This document shows, one piece after another, positions 35,298 to 44,213 of a DNA stretch of 64,000 nucleotides. The notes under the pieces were generated by a model that saw nothing but the letters and a program-made list of their open reading frames with translations, was not told the origin of the DNA and ran no database searches. Location: NCBI GenBank assembly GCA_938086785.1, contig CALKCM010000003.1, positions 73,930-137,929 on the forward strand, read 5' to 3'. Position 1 is the first letter of the stretch. Each line of letters opens with the position of its first letter. Both the position numbers and the translations under genes were made by a program. Source of the DNA: an uncultured Bacteroidia bacterium. GTDB taxonomy: Bacteria; Bacteroidota; Bacteroidia; NS11-12g; UBA955.

Positions 35298-35471
35298 TTA
35301 AGTGGATGCTTTTTTTATTTTTTTCAGAAGAGTGCTTCCTCTTTTGTTTTTTGGAGAGTAAGGACAGTGTCTGCAACCCGTTCCACAACAAAAACCCCTT
35401 CTCTTATGATACTCACCCGTGAAAACCCAGAATCCGTTTTCTACATAATAATCTTCTTTTTCTTTTAACAT
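35298..35471 (-). CDS. Small Cys-rich DUF5522-like protein
   Basis: A 57-residue frame starting ATG one base after the recF stop. It reads through a conserved-looking core: YYVENGFWVFTGEYHKRRG, then FCCGTGCRHCPY, and a basic tail ending KIKKAST. The Cys-Cys-x3-Cys-x2-Cys-Pro spacing suggests a metal or cluster site and resembles the small DUF5522 proteins of Bacteroidota. It is probably translationally linked to recF. A longer open frame on the opposite strand here is a shadow. Function unknown. Confidence 0.8.
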   Translation of the reverse strand: MLKEKEDYYVENGFWVFTGEYHKRRGFCCGTGCRHCPYSPKNKRGSTLLKKIKKAST

Positions 35472-35472
35472 T

Positions 35473-36546
35473 TTAAATTATCTCAAAAAATTTCTGATCG
35501 ATCTTAATTTTGGATAAAAATTGCTCCATGCGAGTTCTTTCAGTATCAGATATAATAATTTGCCCGAATCTTTTATTTGCAATCATTTCCATGAGCTTTT
35601 CTGCTCTGCTCAAATCTATTTTCTCAAATATATCATCAAGTAACAAAATGGGAGTTGATTTTGTTTTGCCGCTGAAATATGAAAATTGCGCGAGCTTGGC
35701 TGCAATTATTACACTTTTTATTTGTCCTTGACTGCCAAATTTTTTAAGGGCTAATTTATTTATCGTGAAAACTAAATCGTCTTTATGCACTCCTTTAGTG
35801 GTTCGTTGTGCAGATATGTCCACTCCAATTTGCTTTTCTAAAATATCTTTAAACTCGCTGTGGTTTAAATCTGAAATATATTCAATACCGATGATTTCAT
35901 TGTCTCCTGTTAAGTGAGAGTAATCTGCCTTGAAAATAGCGTTAAACTCTTCTATAAAAGCACTTCGCTCAGAATTTATAGCCTGGCCTGAATCGATGAG
36001 TCTTGCATCGTAACTTTCCAAAATAATGGGATCAATGGGGTTCCCTTCGTTTGATTTTAAAAATGCATTCCTACTCAAAAGTACTTTTTTGTAAAGGGCA
36101 AGTTGCTTGAGGTAGTCCTTGTTTACTTGACTAATGCTTAAATCAATAAATCTCCTTCTTTCGTCACTATTACCAAGAATTAGAGAGATGTCGTAAGGTG
36201 TAATAAAAACTGCCGGAATTTGACCAATATGATCAATAAGCCGCTTGTATTTTTTGCCATTATTGCTAATATTTTTTTTCCCTTTAGTGAACTTTAGTAG
36301 TATTTCTATTTGATCGATCTCTCCGTAGTTTCCTTTTAAGGAAAAGAAATCTTGTCCAAATCGCACCAACTGGCTATCTACATTATTAAAATAGCTTTTT
36401 GCACAGGACAACATATATATTGAATCTAAGAGATTCGTTTTTCCGGTTCCATTTTTCCCATAAAAGCCATTGATGGCTGGTCCAAGCTTATAGTTCTTAG
36501 ACTCATGATTCTTAAAATTGAAAAGGTGTAGTTCTTTTAAAAACAA
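35473..36546 (-). CDS. recF: DNA replication and repair protein RecF
   Basis: A 357-residue SMC/ABC-type ATPase that loads RecA at gapped DNA with RecO and RecR. Walker A is GKNGTGKTNLLD near residue 30, the signature region FGSQGQIKSVIIAAKL is near residue 268 and Walker B LLLDDIFEKID near residue 300. The start is a TTG at 36546; the frame then gives the expected MFLKELHLFNFKNH N-terminus and no ATG is better placed. A TAATTTCG box ends four bases before it. dnaN and dnaA, often nearby in other bacteria, are not here. Confidence 0.93.
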   Translation of the reverse strand: MFLKELHLFNFKNHESKNYKLGPAINGFYGKNGTGKTNLLDSIYMLSCAKSYFNNVDSQLVRFGQDFFSLKGNYGEIDQIEILLKFTKGKKNISNNGKKYKRLIDHIGQIPAVFITPYDISLILGNSDERRRFIDLSISQVNKDYLKQLALYKKVLLSRNAFLKSNEGNPIDPIILESYDARLIDSGQAINSERSAFIEEFNAIFKADYSHLTGDNEIIGIEYISDLNHSEFKDILEKQIGVDISAQRTTKGVHKDDLVFTINKLALKKFGSQGQIKSVIIAAKLAQFSYFSGKTKSTPILLLDDIFEKIDLSRAEKLMEMIANKRFGQIIISDTERTRMEQFLSKIKIDQKFFEII

Positions 36547-36550
36547 GATG

Positions 36551-36558
36551 CGAAATTA
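36551..36558 (-). promoter_or_regulatory. -7-like box of recF
   Basis: TAATTTCG on the minus strand, one base off the consensus, four bases before the TTG start. The natA-like gene has the same layout with GTG. Confidence 0.45.
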
Positions 36559-36731
36559 TTTAACTTTAGGATAATATATGCGTGATTGAAAAATAGTTAA
36601 GCACAGATTTTAATCAAATTGGAATATGATATTGTGTTCTGAACCAAAATAAGAATGCACGGCATCTGATATAAATGCTACATATGTCCATATTTTTGAC
36701 TAACTCCGAAAGCTAATTTTTTAAGATATAC

Positions 36732-37829
36732 CTATTTTAAGAAGGGAAGTTTGCACACTCTTGCCTTGATTGCCTTTCCTCTAATTTCAATAAATATTTC
36801 TGAATCTATCTTGCTATATGCACTTTGGACATATCCCATGCCTATGGCCTTGTTTAAAGTTGGGCTCATTGTTCCACTGGTTACAATACCAATTTCCGCA
36901 CCCTTTTCGTCAATAATGGGGTAGTGTTGCCTTGGGATTCCTCGATCAATGAGTTCAAAGCCTACTAGTCTCTTCGAGGGTTTTTTCGCTTTAAGTTCAG
37001 CATGATATTGGCTGTGAATAAAGGGATGATCAAATTTTGTAATCCATCCTAAGCCTGCTTCGATAGGACTGCTTGTGTCGTTAATATCGTTTCCATATAA
37101 GCAAAACCCTTTTTCGAGACGCAGCGTGTCTCTTGCACCAAGCCCACAAGCAAGTATCCCTTCCGCTTCTCCTGCCTTCATTACTTTATCCCAAAGTGCT
37201 GATGCATGTTGGTTTTTAACGTATAATTCGAAGCCTCCAGAACCGGTGTACCCCGTATTGCTAATAACCACATGATCAAATCCTGCAAAGGTCCCAATTT
37301 CAAAGTGGTAATAGGGTATATCTAATAAAATGGTATCGCATAAGGGTTGTAAAATTTCAGTCGCCTTGGGTCCTTGAACTGCTAAGAGAGCATACTCATC
37401 GCTTAAATCGGTCACCTTGGCATCAAAGGTGTTGTTTTTATTTATCCAATTTAGATCTTTCTCTAAGTTACTGGCATTTACAACGAGCATGTATTTTTCT
37501 TCGCTAATTCTATACAATAGCGCATCATCAACAATGCCTCCTTCTTTATTGGGAAAACAGGTATACTGCACACGACCATCACTTAAGGCCGCAACATTAT
37601 TGCTGGTAATCCACTGTAATAAATCATAAGCCTCAGGTCCTTCAATGAAAAACTCTCCCATATGACTTACATCAAACATTCCAACACCTTGGCGAACACA
37701 GTGGTGTTCTTCCTTTAAATTAGAGTAAAGAATTGGCATGGAAAAACCGGCAAATTCTACCATTTTAGCACCCAGGTCTAAATGCTTGTCATTCAGTGGA
37801 GTAATTCGAACAGCACTGTTCATTGTCAT
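36732..37829 (-). CDS. gcvT: Glycine cleavage system T protein (aminomethyltransferase)
   Basis: A 365-residue folate-dependent enzyme that takes the aminomethyl group from the H protein and releases ammonia and methylene-tetrahydrofolate. The N-terminal KMVEFAGFSMPILY motif, the DVSHMGEF block near residue 54 and the GYTGSGGFELYV block near residue 195 are all typical. The gene starts at 37829 or the second ATG at 37823. It follows a 108-residue gene by 22 bases and may be cotranscribed with it. gcvH and gcvP are not in this window. Confidence 0.95.
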   Translation of the reverse strand: MTMNSAVRITPLNDKHLDLGAKMVEFAGFSMPILYSNLKEEHHCVRQGVGMFDVSHMGEFFIEGPEAYDLLQWITSNNVAALSDGRVQYTCFPNKEGGIVDDALLYRISEEKYMLVVNASNLEKDLNWINKNNTFDAKVTDLSDEYALLAVQGPKATEILQPLCDTILLDIPYYHFEIGTFAGFDHVVISNTGYTGSGGFELYVKNQHASALWDKVMKAGEAEGILACGLGARDTLRLEKGFCLYGNDINDTSSPIEAGLGWITKFDHPFIHSQYHAELKAKKPSKRLVGFELIDRGIPRQHYPIIDEKGAEIGIVTSGTMSPTLNKAIGMGYVQSAYSKIDSEIFIEIRGKAIKARVCKLPFLK

Positions 37830-37851
37830 TGTGTTAAAACTTTAAGTGAAA

Positions 37852-38178
37852 TTAAGCCATTTCTTGGAGCATATTAGTCATTTCTCTGAGCTCGTCGCGG
37901 TTACGTTCGTTTTCAGATCGTACGCAAAGACTCAAAAAGAATTCCAAATTCTCTTCCTGAGTTTCGGCTTCTTCCAAGAAAGCGAGTCCAAATTCGCCAT
38001 TGCTTTCTAGATGTTGCCATGCAAGACGCAATGCTCGTGTAACTAAAGGATCTTCTTCTTTTAGCGCTATTTCACGTGCTTCCTGCAAGTGTGGAATTAG
38101 CTTTTTTGATTTCATTCCTGACTTGGCCATTTCTGCCATTGCCGCATCTAATAATTCGTTTGCTTTTGCCGTTTTCAT
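37852..38178 (-). CDS. Small helical cytoplasmic protein
   Basis: Encodes 108 residues, almost all helical and acidic, with two possible helix-turn-helix-like or TPR-like hairpins (DAAMAEMAKSGMKSKKLIPHLQEAREIAL and LAWQHLESNGEFGLAFLEEAE). No signal peptide. I do not recognise the family. The ATG at 38178 lies eight bases after a TATTTTTG box; the frame has nine more codons upstream without an ATG. gcvT follows after 22 bases, so they may form an operon. Confidence 0.65.
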   Translation of the reverse strand: MKTAKANELLDAAMAEMAKSGMKSKKLIPHLQEAREIALKEEDPLVTRALRLAWQHLESNGEFGLAFLEEAETQEENLEFFLSLCVRSENERNRDELREMTNMLQEMA

Positions 38179-38186
38179 TTGATTTG

Positions 38187-38194
38187 CAAAAATA
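38187..38194 (-). promoter_or_regulatory. -7 promoter box of the 37852 gene and gcvT
   Basis: TATTTTTG followed by C on the minus strand, with TTTA 19 bases upstream as a -33-like element; eight bases before the ATG. Confidence 0.55.
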
Positions 38195-38232
38195 AGGCTT
38201 TGCAAGTAAATATTAAAGATTGATTTAATTCA

Positions 38233-41200
38233 TTATCTCAAAAGATAGATTACACCCGTTTGGTTTTTGAAATTGCTGTCTCCTTTTGTTGCTTTCAATT
38301 TCACTTCTTCTCCTTTATCTTTAACGGTTACCGTATAAAAATAGGGGCCATTGGCAAGCATATCGCCAAATTGGTCTGTTCCGTTCCATGTCCAATCTGT
38401 TATGTTATTCCCTATATGTATTGATCCAAGTTCATCTTTATTTACTTCTTTCACCACTCTTCCGCTGCTATTGGTGATTTTAATGCGTATATCTTCCGGT
38501 ACATTCGTTCCTGTAAGAGTGAAAACAAATTTCATGGAACTGGTAACAGGGTTTGGGTAGGGATAAAACTGTGTTACTGTTTGATTTCTATCTACATTAA
38601 AATTAATCAGATATTCCATTGATCCAGCTTTATTAAGGCTTGCATCTTCACTTTGAATTTTCAATGTATATGTTCCTGTGATTAATTCGGTGGGTTTATA
38701 TTCCACTTTAGCCTTATTTTCCTTATCTATAGCAGGGTAGAATAGGGCCTCTGTACCGTATTCAATAGGAGTGAAGACACTGCCTCCTGGTTTTTGAATC
38801 TCCAACACTATTTTATTTTCATCTTGTTGCAGTAAGAATTGATTTTCATCGGTTGATGATATTAAGATGACTGGGTTTGCGCTTACAATATCGCCATCCA
38901 TGATGTGTCTGCCGTCAAATGTTACATCGAGTAGCGGATTAATATTATCCTTGACAACCACAAAAGAGAGTGTATTCGAATTGTTAATTAATGTTTTCTC
39001 GATGACTTTGTTGTTCGTATTTACAGATATATTGAACCCATATGCGCCCTCAAATCCGGTAGTCGGGTAATCATATTCGAAGAGGAATAAGCTATCTGGT
39101 TTTAATGGTCCTATCTTAAATGCTCCTTTATCTATAATCGTTCGGGTCGACTTCTCGACGAGTTCAAATTCTAAATCTAAACTATCTCTCATATCAATAT
39201 CACTGATGTTCTTGAAGGGTATTTTTGTTCGGAATGTATCTCCTTCAAATAAGCTATCCGCATGGAAAAGATATCCGCTTGAAGCTTTGGGGAATAATGA
39301 GCCATCGGGTAAGTAGCTATGCGTAACTCTCCAATTAATCAGGTTACCCGGGGTATGCGCCCCTCGATCAAAGAAATTGGCGGTTAAATGAATAAAAGGA
39401 TATTTCCTTGTGTCAATATCTCTGAGGCTTAGAGGACTTTTTTGAATGGTCTTTAATTTATATTGAATTCCATCTTGGTCTGTTCCAAATACATCTATTG
39501 AGAATGCATCTTCTTCTTTGCCTGTGTTTTCAATGGTTCTAGTAAAGAATAAATCATACAAAGTATCTACAGGACCAATGTTTTCAGAAGTCATGCTGCT
39601 GCTTGAGCTTTTACCCAAAATGGTTGTTTCCAATTGTGTGTATTCTCCAAAGCCTACCATTTCATCAGCTCTGCCTGTAGGCCACCCTTTTTTACCCATG
39701 GCAAGATATACATTATTAGAGGTTCTTCTTGAACTGGAATCCATGACTGTACATCCAATAGAGTGCAGCGCATCTAGTACATCTTGTTCCCATAAATGGG
39801 CATGATTTAAACGATATGTAAACAAGCTAACATACAAGCTGTCTGGAATTTGTTGCATGGTGCTCACAAATTTTTCGCGATCCTTTCTATTGCTCATATC
39901 CCAGGTGTAGTAAATCTGGTAATCTTCCGTATGATAATTAAGACCTGTTTTCCATTTACTTCCCCACAAACCGCCTGGTTGTTGAATACCAGTGTCAATC
40001 GGAACTCGTTCAAGTTTCAGCGGATCCCAAAATATGGCAACCAAACCTGTATTGATGGCTGAATTAATTCCGTAATTTAAATCTTGCGATCCAAATCCAG
40101 ATTCTTTTACTCCCATTGAGGAAAAAGTCATGTGAGTTGCGTCTATGTATAGATTCTTTGCGATGGGTGTGAAAGAAAAGACTTTGTTTAAGGTGTCCAA
40201 ATTCATGCCCAACATGGTATTGTATGAAGCGGGTTTTACATATTGAAACGCATTGTTTTGCATCCATCCGGGAGCATGGTTTTTTATGTAAGTAAAACTT
40301 GATTGCACCCAGTTTCCTCCACTAGATATTCCTGTGCTGAGTCTTGCTCTCCAAAAATATTCCTGAGTATCTTTAACGGGCTTTAGATCATCAATTTCCC
40401 ATTCTGCAATAACTCCATCTTGAACAGGTTGTAGCCCATTTATTCTCCTTAAATAAGGGCTGCTGAAGCTTGAAGTTGTATCAATTTCAATAAAGAATCC
40501 ATACAATTCTCTAAAAAGATCTGAAGGTTGTACTTTTAGAGTTACGGATTTTGATGGAATGATATCGAACTTCTTTGGAGAGACAAGGTTAATGCCATTG
40601 CCAACAATAGTTGTTTTAAAACGAACGGCATTATTTATATAATTAAACTCGACTGGATTGCGGCTCGGATTAATCTCAATATCAAAAATATTAAGGCCTT
40701 TGGTTCTTGCGTCTTTGCTTTTTATCGTTACAAAAAAAGTATCCATAAATTTGTTAAGAGCGACCCTTTTTTGATATGATATTTTATTATTAATGTCATA
40801 AGTTCTATCAATTATAATATCAAAAGAATCTTTAATTCCAATACCTGTATTTCGAACAATAATTGCGATTGAAAAAGAATCGCTCAGCGCATTTGTGTTT
40901 TCAGGGTATAGGAAAACGCTGGTTTCATCAATGGATAAATCGGGTAAAACAGGCCTATATAGCGGAGTGCTGGGGTCTCCTTGCAACACTAATTGCTGGC
41001 AATGAATTCTATTTAGTTCCATCGCAGGCTTTTGAAAGTCTCTTATCCCCAAGCGCAGCGCATCTCCAATGGCTAAAGCAGACCCACTTGGATCAGTGAA
41101 CATATGCTTATATATCTGAGACATTTGCGCTAAGACAGTATAAAGTTCTGATATAGAGCTTTGAGCAATAAATGCAATACCTCCTTTGTCTTTGCCTTTT

Positions 41201-43365
41201 ATTATTTTATCTGCAAAGCCCAAGGAATTTACATCTATCGCTTTTCCGGGGTTTCCTATTTGACAGCCATTGAAATAGAATATGGGGTATTTGCCAGAAT
41301 TTACATAGTCATCCGGATCCCCTATATCAATATCTGTGGTTGTGGAACTCCCATGACCAAGAAATGTAATGTTGTTTATACCGTGTAAATTAATTGAGCG
41401 TAAGATGTTCGCCTTTATTTGAGGGTCAGATGTGTTGCCCGCTGACTTGCTGTATTGACTTACATTACCGTAGAAAGGAAATTCTATGACATGTTGGTCT
41501 GATAATGTTTTTAGCCGATTACTGATAAGGCTGGATTGGACGCTATTAATACCTCCACCTAATTGCAGTACGCTCTTGCGCCAATCGACATATTGATTGC
41601 TATTGGATAAGTAACCCCTTTGCTTATTTAAATAATTCTCTACATCTTCCGGATTATCAGCAGGGTAGCGCCCAATGGAAATAGCCGGTTCAATTTGAGT
41701 GCCATCTAACCCGGCCACAAGTAAATTATCTGAAGCGGGTTGTCCCATCATGGGAATGTAGTTTCGATCTTGTTGATCAATGGTGCTTTGTAGGTTCAAA
41801 CCTCTGTTAAAAACAGGTTCAAAACCACGTCCTAAAATAAATAAATACTTTGGTTTAACCGTTGTTGAATTATCCAAGAGGTATCTACAATAATGTCGTA
41901 TGGCTAAGGGATGATTGATTCCGTAACTAAAGGCATCGTATAAGTTATCGTCAAATAGCAATCGCACTGGATGACTAAATTGAGCTTGTTTAAAGTTTAC
42001 ATATTCATTCATGGTGCCTTTGCCATCTAATAAGGCCGAATCGGTAATGATAATAAAATCTGTATTATTAATATGTTCTGAGTAATTAGGCCAATTAACA
42101 ATGGTAATATCGCTAACAGATAATGATTTAGTTGACGATTTGTCCCCAATAAACATATTCCCGGATTGAGTTCTTATTGGGAGGGTGTAGGAAAAAGTTT
42201 GGTTTGAAGCATCGTAAAGTGGTTCAAAAAAAAGCTGATTTATCTCATCAAATACAAGCGGATTATTTTTTGAACCATTCCCATAGCCGGCCCATGTAAT
42301 ATTCGTTTTCTCACTATTTTTTTCTTCCAAATACGAATAGCTTTCAAGTCCATTCAGTTTATATTTCCTTGGGTATTTTAGAGAAATATGAGAGAATCCA
42401 TAGCCTGGGAGGAAATTGATGGGGTAAGAATTTAAAGGAGCATTGTATAGTTGGAGTAAAAGACCCTCCGAGTCAAAATCACTCGCTTTAAGGTCAAGTG
42501 TTTGAACAACATGTACATTTTGTTTCGTTATAGTGTCTCCAATGCGACGGTTATTTGAACTTCCATTGGGACTTACTTTATAAATAAGCCAATGGCTAAA
42601 AAATGAATAATATGCAATGGAATTAACTGTACCAACCGTAATCGTAGGTTTAAATCCACTGGCATCAATTTCAGGAGCTATTATTGGAATAGTAACCATT
42701 GGTTTTGAGCTATCTGCCCGATAACCACCGGGTATTGATGTTCTGGGAACGTTAAATCTAGGTCCATAGAACCCTTCGCCATAGGTATAGTCACTTACTA
42801 CAGCCTCGGAACCTCCAAGGATTATCGACCTGCCACCAAAGTATAAATCATCGCCAAATTGGGTTACTACCGATTGATGGGATGCTTTAGGCGGGTCTGT
42901 TGAGGGGGGCGTTGCAGTTGCATTGGTATATTTTGCCTGAACTCCGTTGTCTCTATAAGTTAGATAATAAGCTCTAAAGTCAGTGTACATGCTCTGTAGC
43001 TTATGCCTCTGATGACTTTTTACCTCATAAAGTAAACTATCAAAATGACCATCTTCCTTATGCGTAACAAACTCTATATAGTCATTCGGGTCCCAGATGT
43101 TATTATTGTTTAAATCTGTAATTAAAAGTGGAACCTGCTGGCCATGACTAAATATTCTATATTTATCTAGCGGTACGGATTGGATTCGAGTACCTAATTT
43201 AAACAGGCCTTGCTCAATTGTAAAAAAATTTATGCGAACGAGTTCTTCTTGATCTGTCTTATATTTTAAGTGGGGCTTAGAAAAGTCAATCCATTCACTA
43301 CCCGTTATTTGTGCAGCAACGGCTGAAGAAAAAAAGTAAATACAAGCGAATAGAACGTTTTTCAT
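38233..43365 (-). CDS. T9SS C25-family peptidase, PorU2-like
   Basis: Encodes 1710 residues. A signal peptide (to about residue 18) precedes a large N-terminal beta region. A gingipain-type C25 domain (about 450-800) follows, with the catalytic His in FLGHGSSTT and the Cys in FYFNGCQIGNP; both residues are present. Several Ig-like and CARDB-like beta domains come next, and a C-terminal sorting-like domain starts YPNPVTSSMKF, contains FlgD-like DWTWNGTDQFGD and ends GVIYLLR. PorU cuts T9SS sorting domains at the outer membrane; this protein is much longer than PorU (~1100-1200) and fits the PorU2 type, whose role is less clear. It is divergent from the methylase gene (62 bases apart). Confidence 0.85.
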   Translation of the reverse strand: MKNVLFACIYFFSSAVAAQITGSEWIDFSKPHLKYKTDQEELVRINFFTIEQGLFKLGTRIQSVPLDKYRIFSHGQQVPLLITDLNNNNIWDPNDYIEFVTHKEDGHFDSLLYEVKSHQRHKLQSMYTDFRAYYLTYRDNGVQAKYTNATATPPSTDPPKASHQSVVTQFGDDLYFGGRSIILGGSEAVVSDYTYGEGFYGPRFNVPRTSIPGGYRADSSKPMVTIPIIAPEIDASGFKPTITVGTVNSIAYYSFFSHWLIYKVSPNGSSNNRRIGDTITKQNVHVVQTLDLKASDFDSEGLLLQLYNAPLNSYPINFLPGYGFSHISLKYPRKYKLNGLESYSYLEEKNSEKTNITWAGYGNGSKNNPLVFDEINQLFFEPLYDASNQTFSYTLPIRTQSGNMFIGDKSSTKSLSVSDITIVNWPNYSEHINNTDFIIITDSALLDGKGTMNEYVNFKQAQFSHPVRLLFDDNLYDAFSYGINHPLAIRHYCRYLLDNSTTVKPKYLFILGRGFEPVFNRGLNLQSTIDQQDRNYIPMMGQPASDNLLVAGLDGTQIEPAISIGRYPADNPEDVENYLNKQRGYLSNSNQYVDWRKSVLQLGGGINSVQSSLISNRLKTLSDQHVIEFPFYGNVSQYSKSAGNTSDPQIKANILRSINLHGINNITFLGHGSSTTTDIDIGDPDDYVNSGKYPIFYFNGCQIGNPGKAIDVNSLGFADKIIKGKDKGGIAFIAQSSISELYTVLAQMSQIYKHMFTDPSGSALAIGDALRLGIRDFQKPAMELNRIHCQQLVLQGDPSTPLYRPVLPDLSIDETSVFLYPENTNALSDSFSIAIIVRNTGIGIKDSFDIIIDRTYDINNKISYQKRVALNKFMDTFFVTIKSKDARTKGLNIFDIEINPSRNPVEFNYINNAVRFKTTIVGNGINLVSPKKFDIIPSKSVTLKVQPSDLFRELYGFFIEIDTTSSFSSPYLRRINGLQPVQDGVIAEWEIDDLKPVKDTQEYFWRARLSTGISSGGNWVQSSFTYIKNHAPGWMQNNAFQYVKPASYNTMLGMNLDTLNKVFSFTPIAKNLYIDATHMTFSSMGVKESGFGSQDLNYGINSAINTGLVAIFWDPLKLERVPIDTGIQQPGGLWGSKWKTGLNYHTEDYQIYYTWDMSNRKDREKFVSTMQQIPDSLYVSLFTYRLNHAHLWEQDVLDALHSIGCTVMDSSSRRTSNNVYLAMGKKGWPTGRADEMVGFGEYTQLETTILGKSSSSSMTSENIGPVDTLYDLFFTRTIENTGKEEDAFSIDVFGTDQDGIQYKLKTIQKSPLSLRDIDTRKYPFIHLTANFFDRGAHTPGNLINWRVTHSYLPDGSLFPKASSGYLFHADSLFEGDTFRTKIPFKNISDIDMRDSLDLEFELVEKSTRTIIDKGAFKIGPLKPDSLFLFEYDYPTTGFEGAYGFNISVNTNNKVIEKTLINNSNTLSFVVVKDNINPLLDVTFDGRHIMDGDIVSANPVILISSTDENQFLLQQDENKIVLEIQKPGGSVFTPIEYGTEALFYPAIDKENKAKVEYKPTELITGTYTLKIQSEDASLNKAGSMEYLINFNVDRNQTVTQFYPYPNPVTSSMKFVFTLTGTNVPEDIRIKITNSSGRVVKEVNKDELGSIHIGNNITDWTWNGTDQFGDMLANGPYFYTVTVKDKGEEVKLKATKGDSNFKNQTGVIYLLR

Positions 43366-43427
43366 ATTATTATTGTTGGAACACTATGCGAATTTAAGAA
43401 ATTTCCAATAATTAAGGAGTCATTTTA

Positions 43428-44150
43428 ATGCAAAAATCGAATAATATCTATTGTCTTTCTCTTCCAATTGGCCCAAAATCATTGAGCGAGCTTGATTCCA
43501 CCCGGAACAAAGAACAAATTACAGCTTTAAAATTTTGGATTACTGAAAACGCCAAAACGCTGAGAAGATATATCAGCTCACTTAAATTAGATGTTCGCAT
43601 TGATGATTTAACGATTATAGAATGGAATAAGCATGGAGAGCAGACGGAGGTTTACTCTTTTTTAAAAGAGACCTTAAAGAGCCATGATGTTGGTTTGGTA
43701 AGCGATGCAGGTATGCCGGGCATTGCAGATCCTGGAGCGCTGGCTGTAGCATGGGCGCATGCAAATGATTACAGAGTTATTCCTGTTGTAGGAGCATCTA
43801 GTTTGTTCTTGGCTTTATGTGCTTCTGGCCTTAATGGACAGTCCTTTAAATTTAATGGATATCTCCCAGTTGGAAACCAAGAGCTTAAAAAGAAATTGGC
43901 AGCGATGGTTTCAGATGTTAAAAAAGACAATACAGCTCAATTGTTTATTGAAACTCCATATCGAAATAAGAAATTGTTTGATGAAATTCTCGTTCAAGTA
44001 CCGGGCAGTATTTCTCTAACTATTGCCTTTGATATTCACGGAAACAATGAATTGATTCAAACGAAAACGCTTAAAGAGTGGAAGAAAAATCAGCTAAAAT
44101 GGGTAAAGGCACCCTGTGTGTTTATTTTGGGCAATCAACTTCAACGTTAA
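43428..44150 (+). CDS. Tetrapyrrole-methylase-fold SAM methyltransferase (RsmI-like)
   Basis: Encodes 240 residues. The SAM-binding signature VSDAGMPGIADPGALAV near residue 92 and the PVVGASSLFLALCASG block near residue 120 place it with RsmI and the cobalamin/porphyrin methylases. RsmI methylates the ribose of C1402 in 16S rRNA; this protein lacks the typical PIGN start of RsmI (it reads LPIGPKSLSE) and is more like the Bacteroidota 'SAM-dependent methyltransferase' paralogue, whose substrate is not established. It is 63 bases upstream of sppA, in the same direction, and sppA has its own promoter. Confidence 0.8.
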   Translation: MQKSNNIYCLSLPIGPKSLSELDSTRNKEQITALKFWITENAKTLRRYISSLKLDVRIDDLTIIEWNKHGEQTEVYSFLKETLKSHDVGLVSDAGMPGIADPGALAVAWAHANDYRVIPVVGASSLFLALCASGLNGQSFKFNGYLPVGNQELKKKLAAMVSDVKKDNTAQLFIETPYRNKKLFDEILVQVPGSISLTIAFDIHGNNELIQTKTLKEWKKNQLKWVKAPCVFILGNQLQR

Positions 44151-44197
44151 ATTTGGACGCTTAGCGAATTTCGTTCCTCTCTTTTCGTAGGCATTTT

Positions 44198-44205
44198 TAA
44201 TTTTG
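44198..44205 (+). promoter_or_regulatory. -7 promoter box of sppA
   Basis: TAATTTTG, exact consensus, eight bases before the sppA ATG. Confidence 0.5.
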
Positions 44206-44213
44206 AAGGCAGT

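Noticed and set aside
35262-35468. Open frame of 68 codons on the plus strand
   Set aside because: It is the shadow of the DUF5522-like gene on the minus strand, which has the coding signal.
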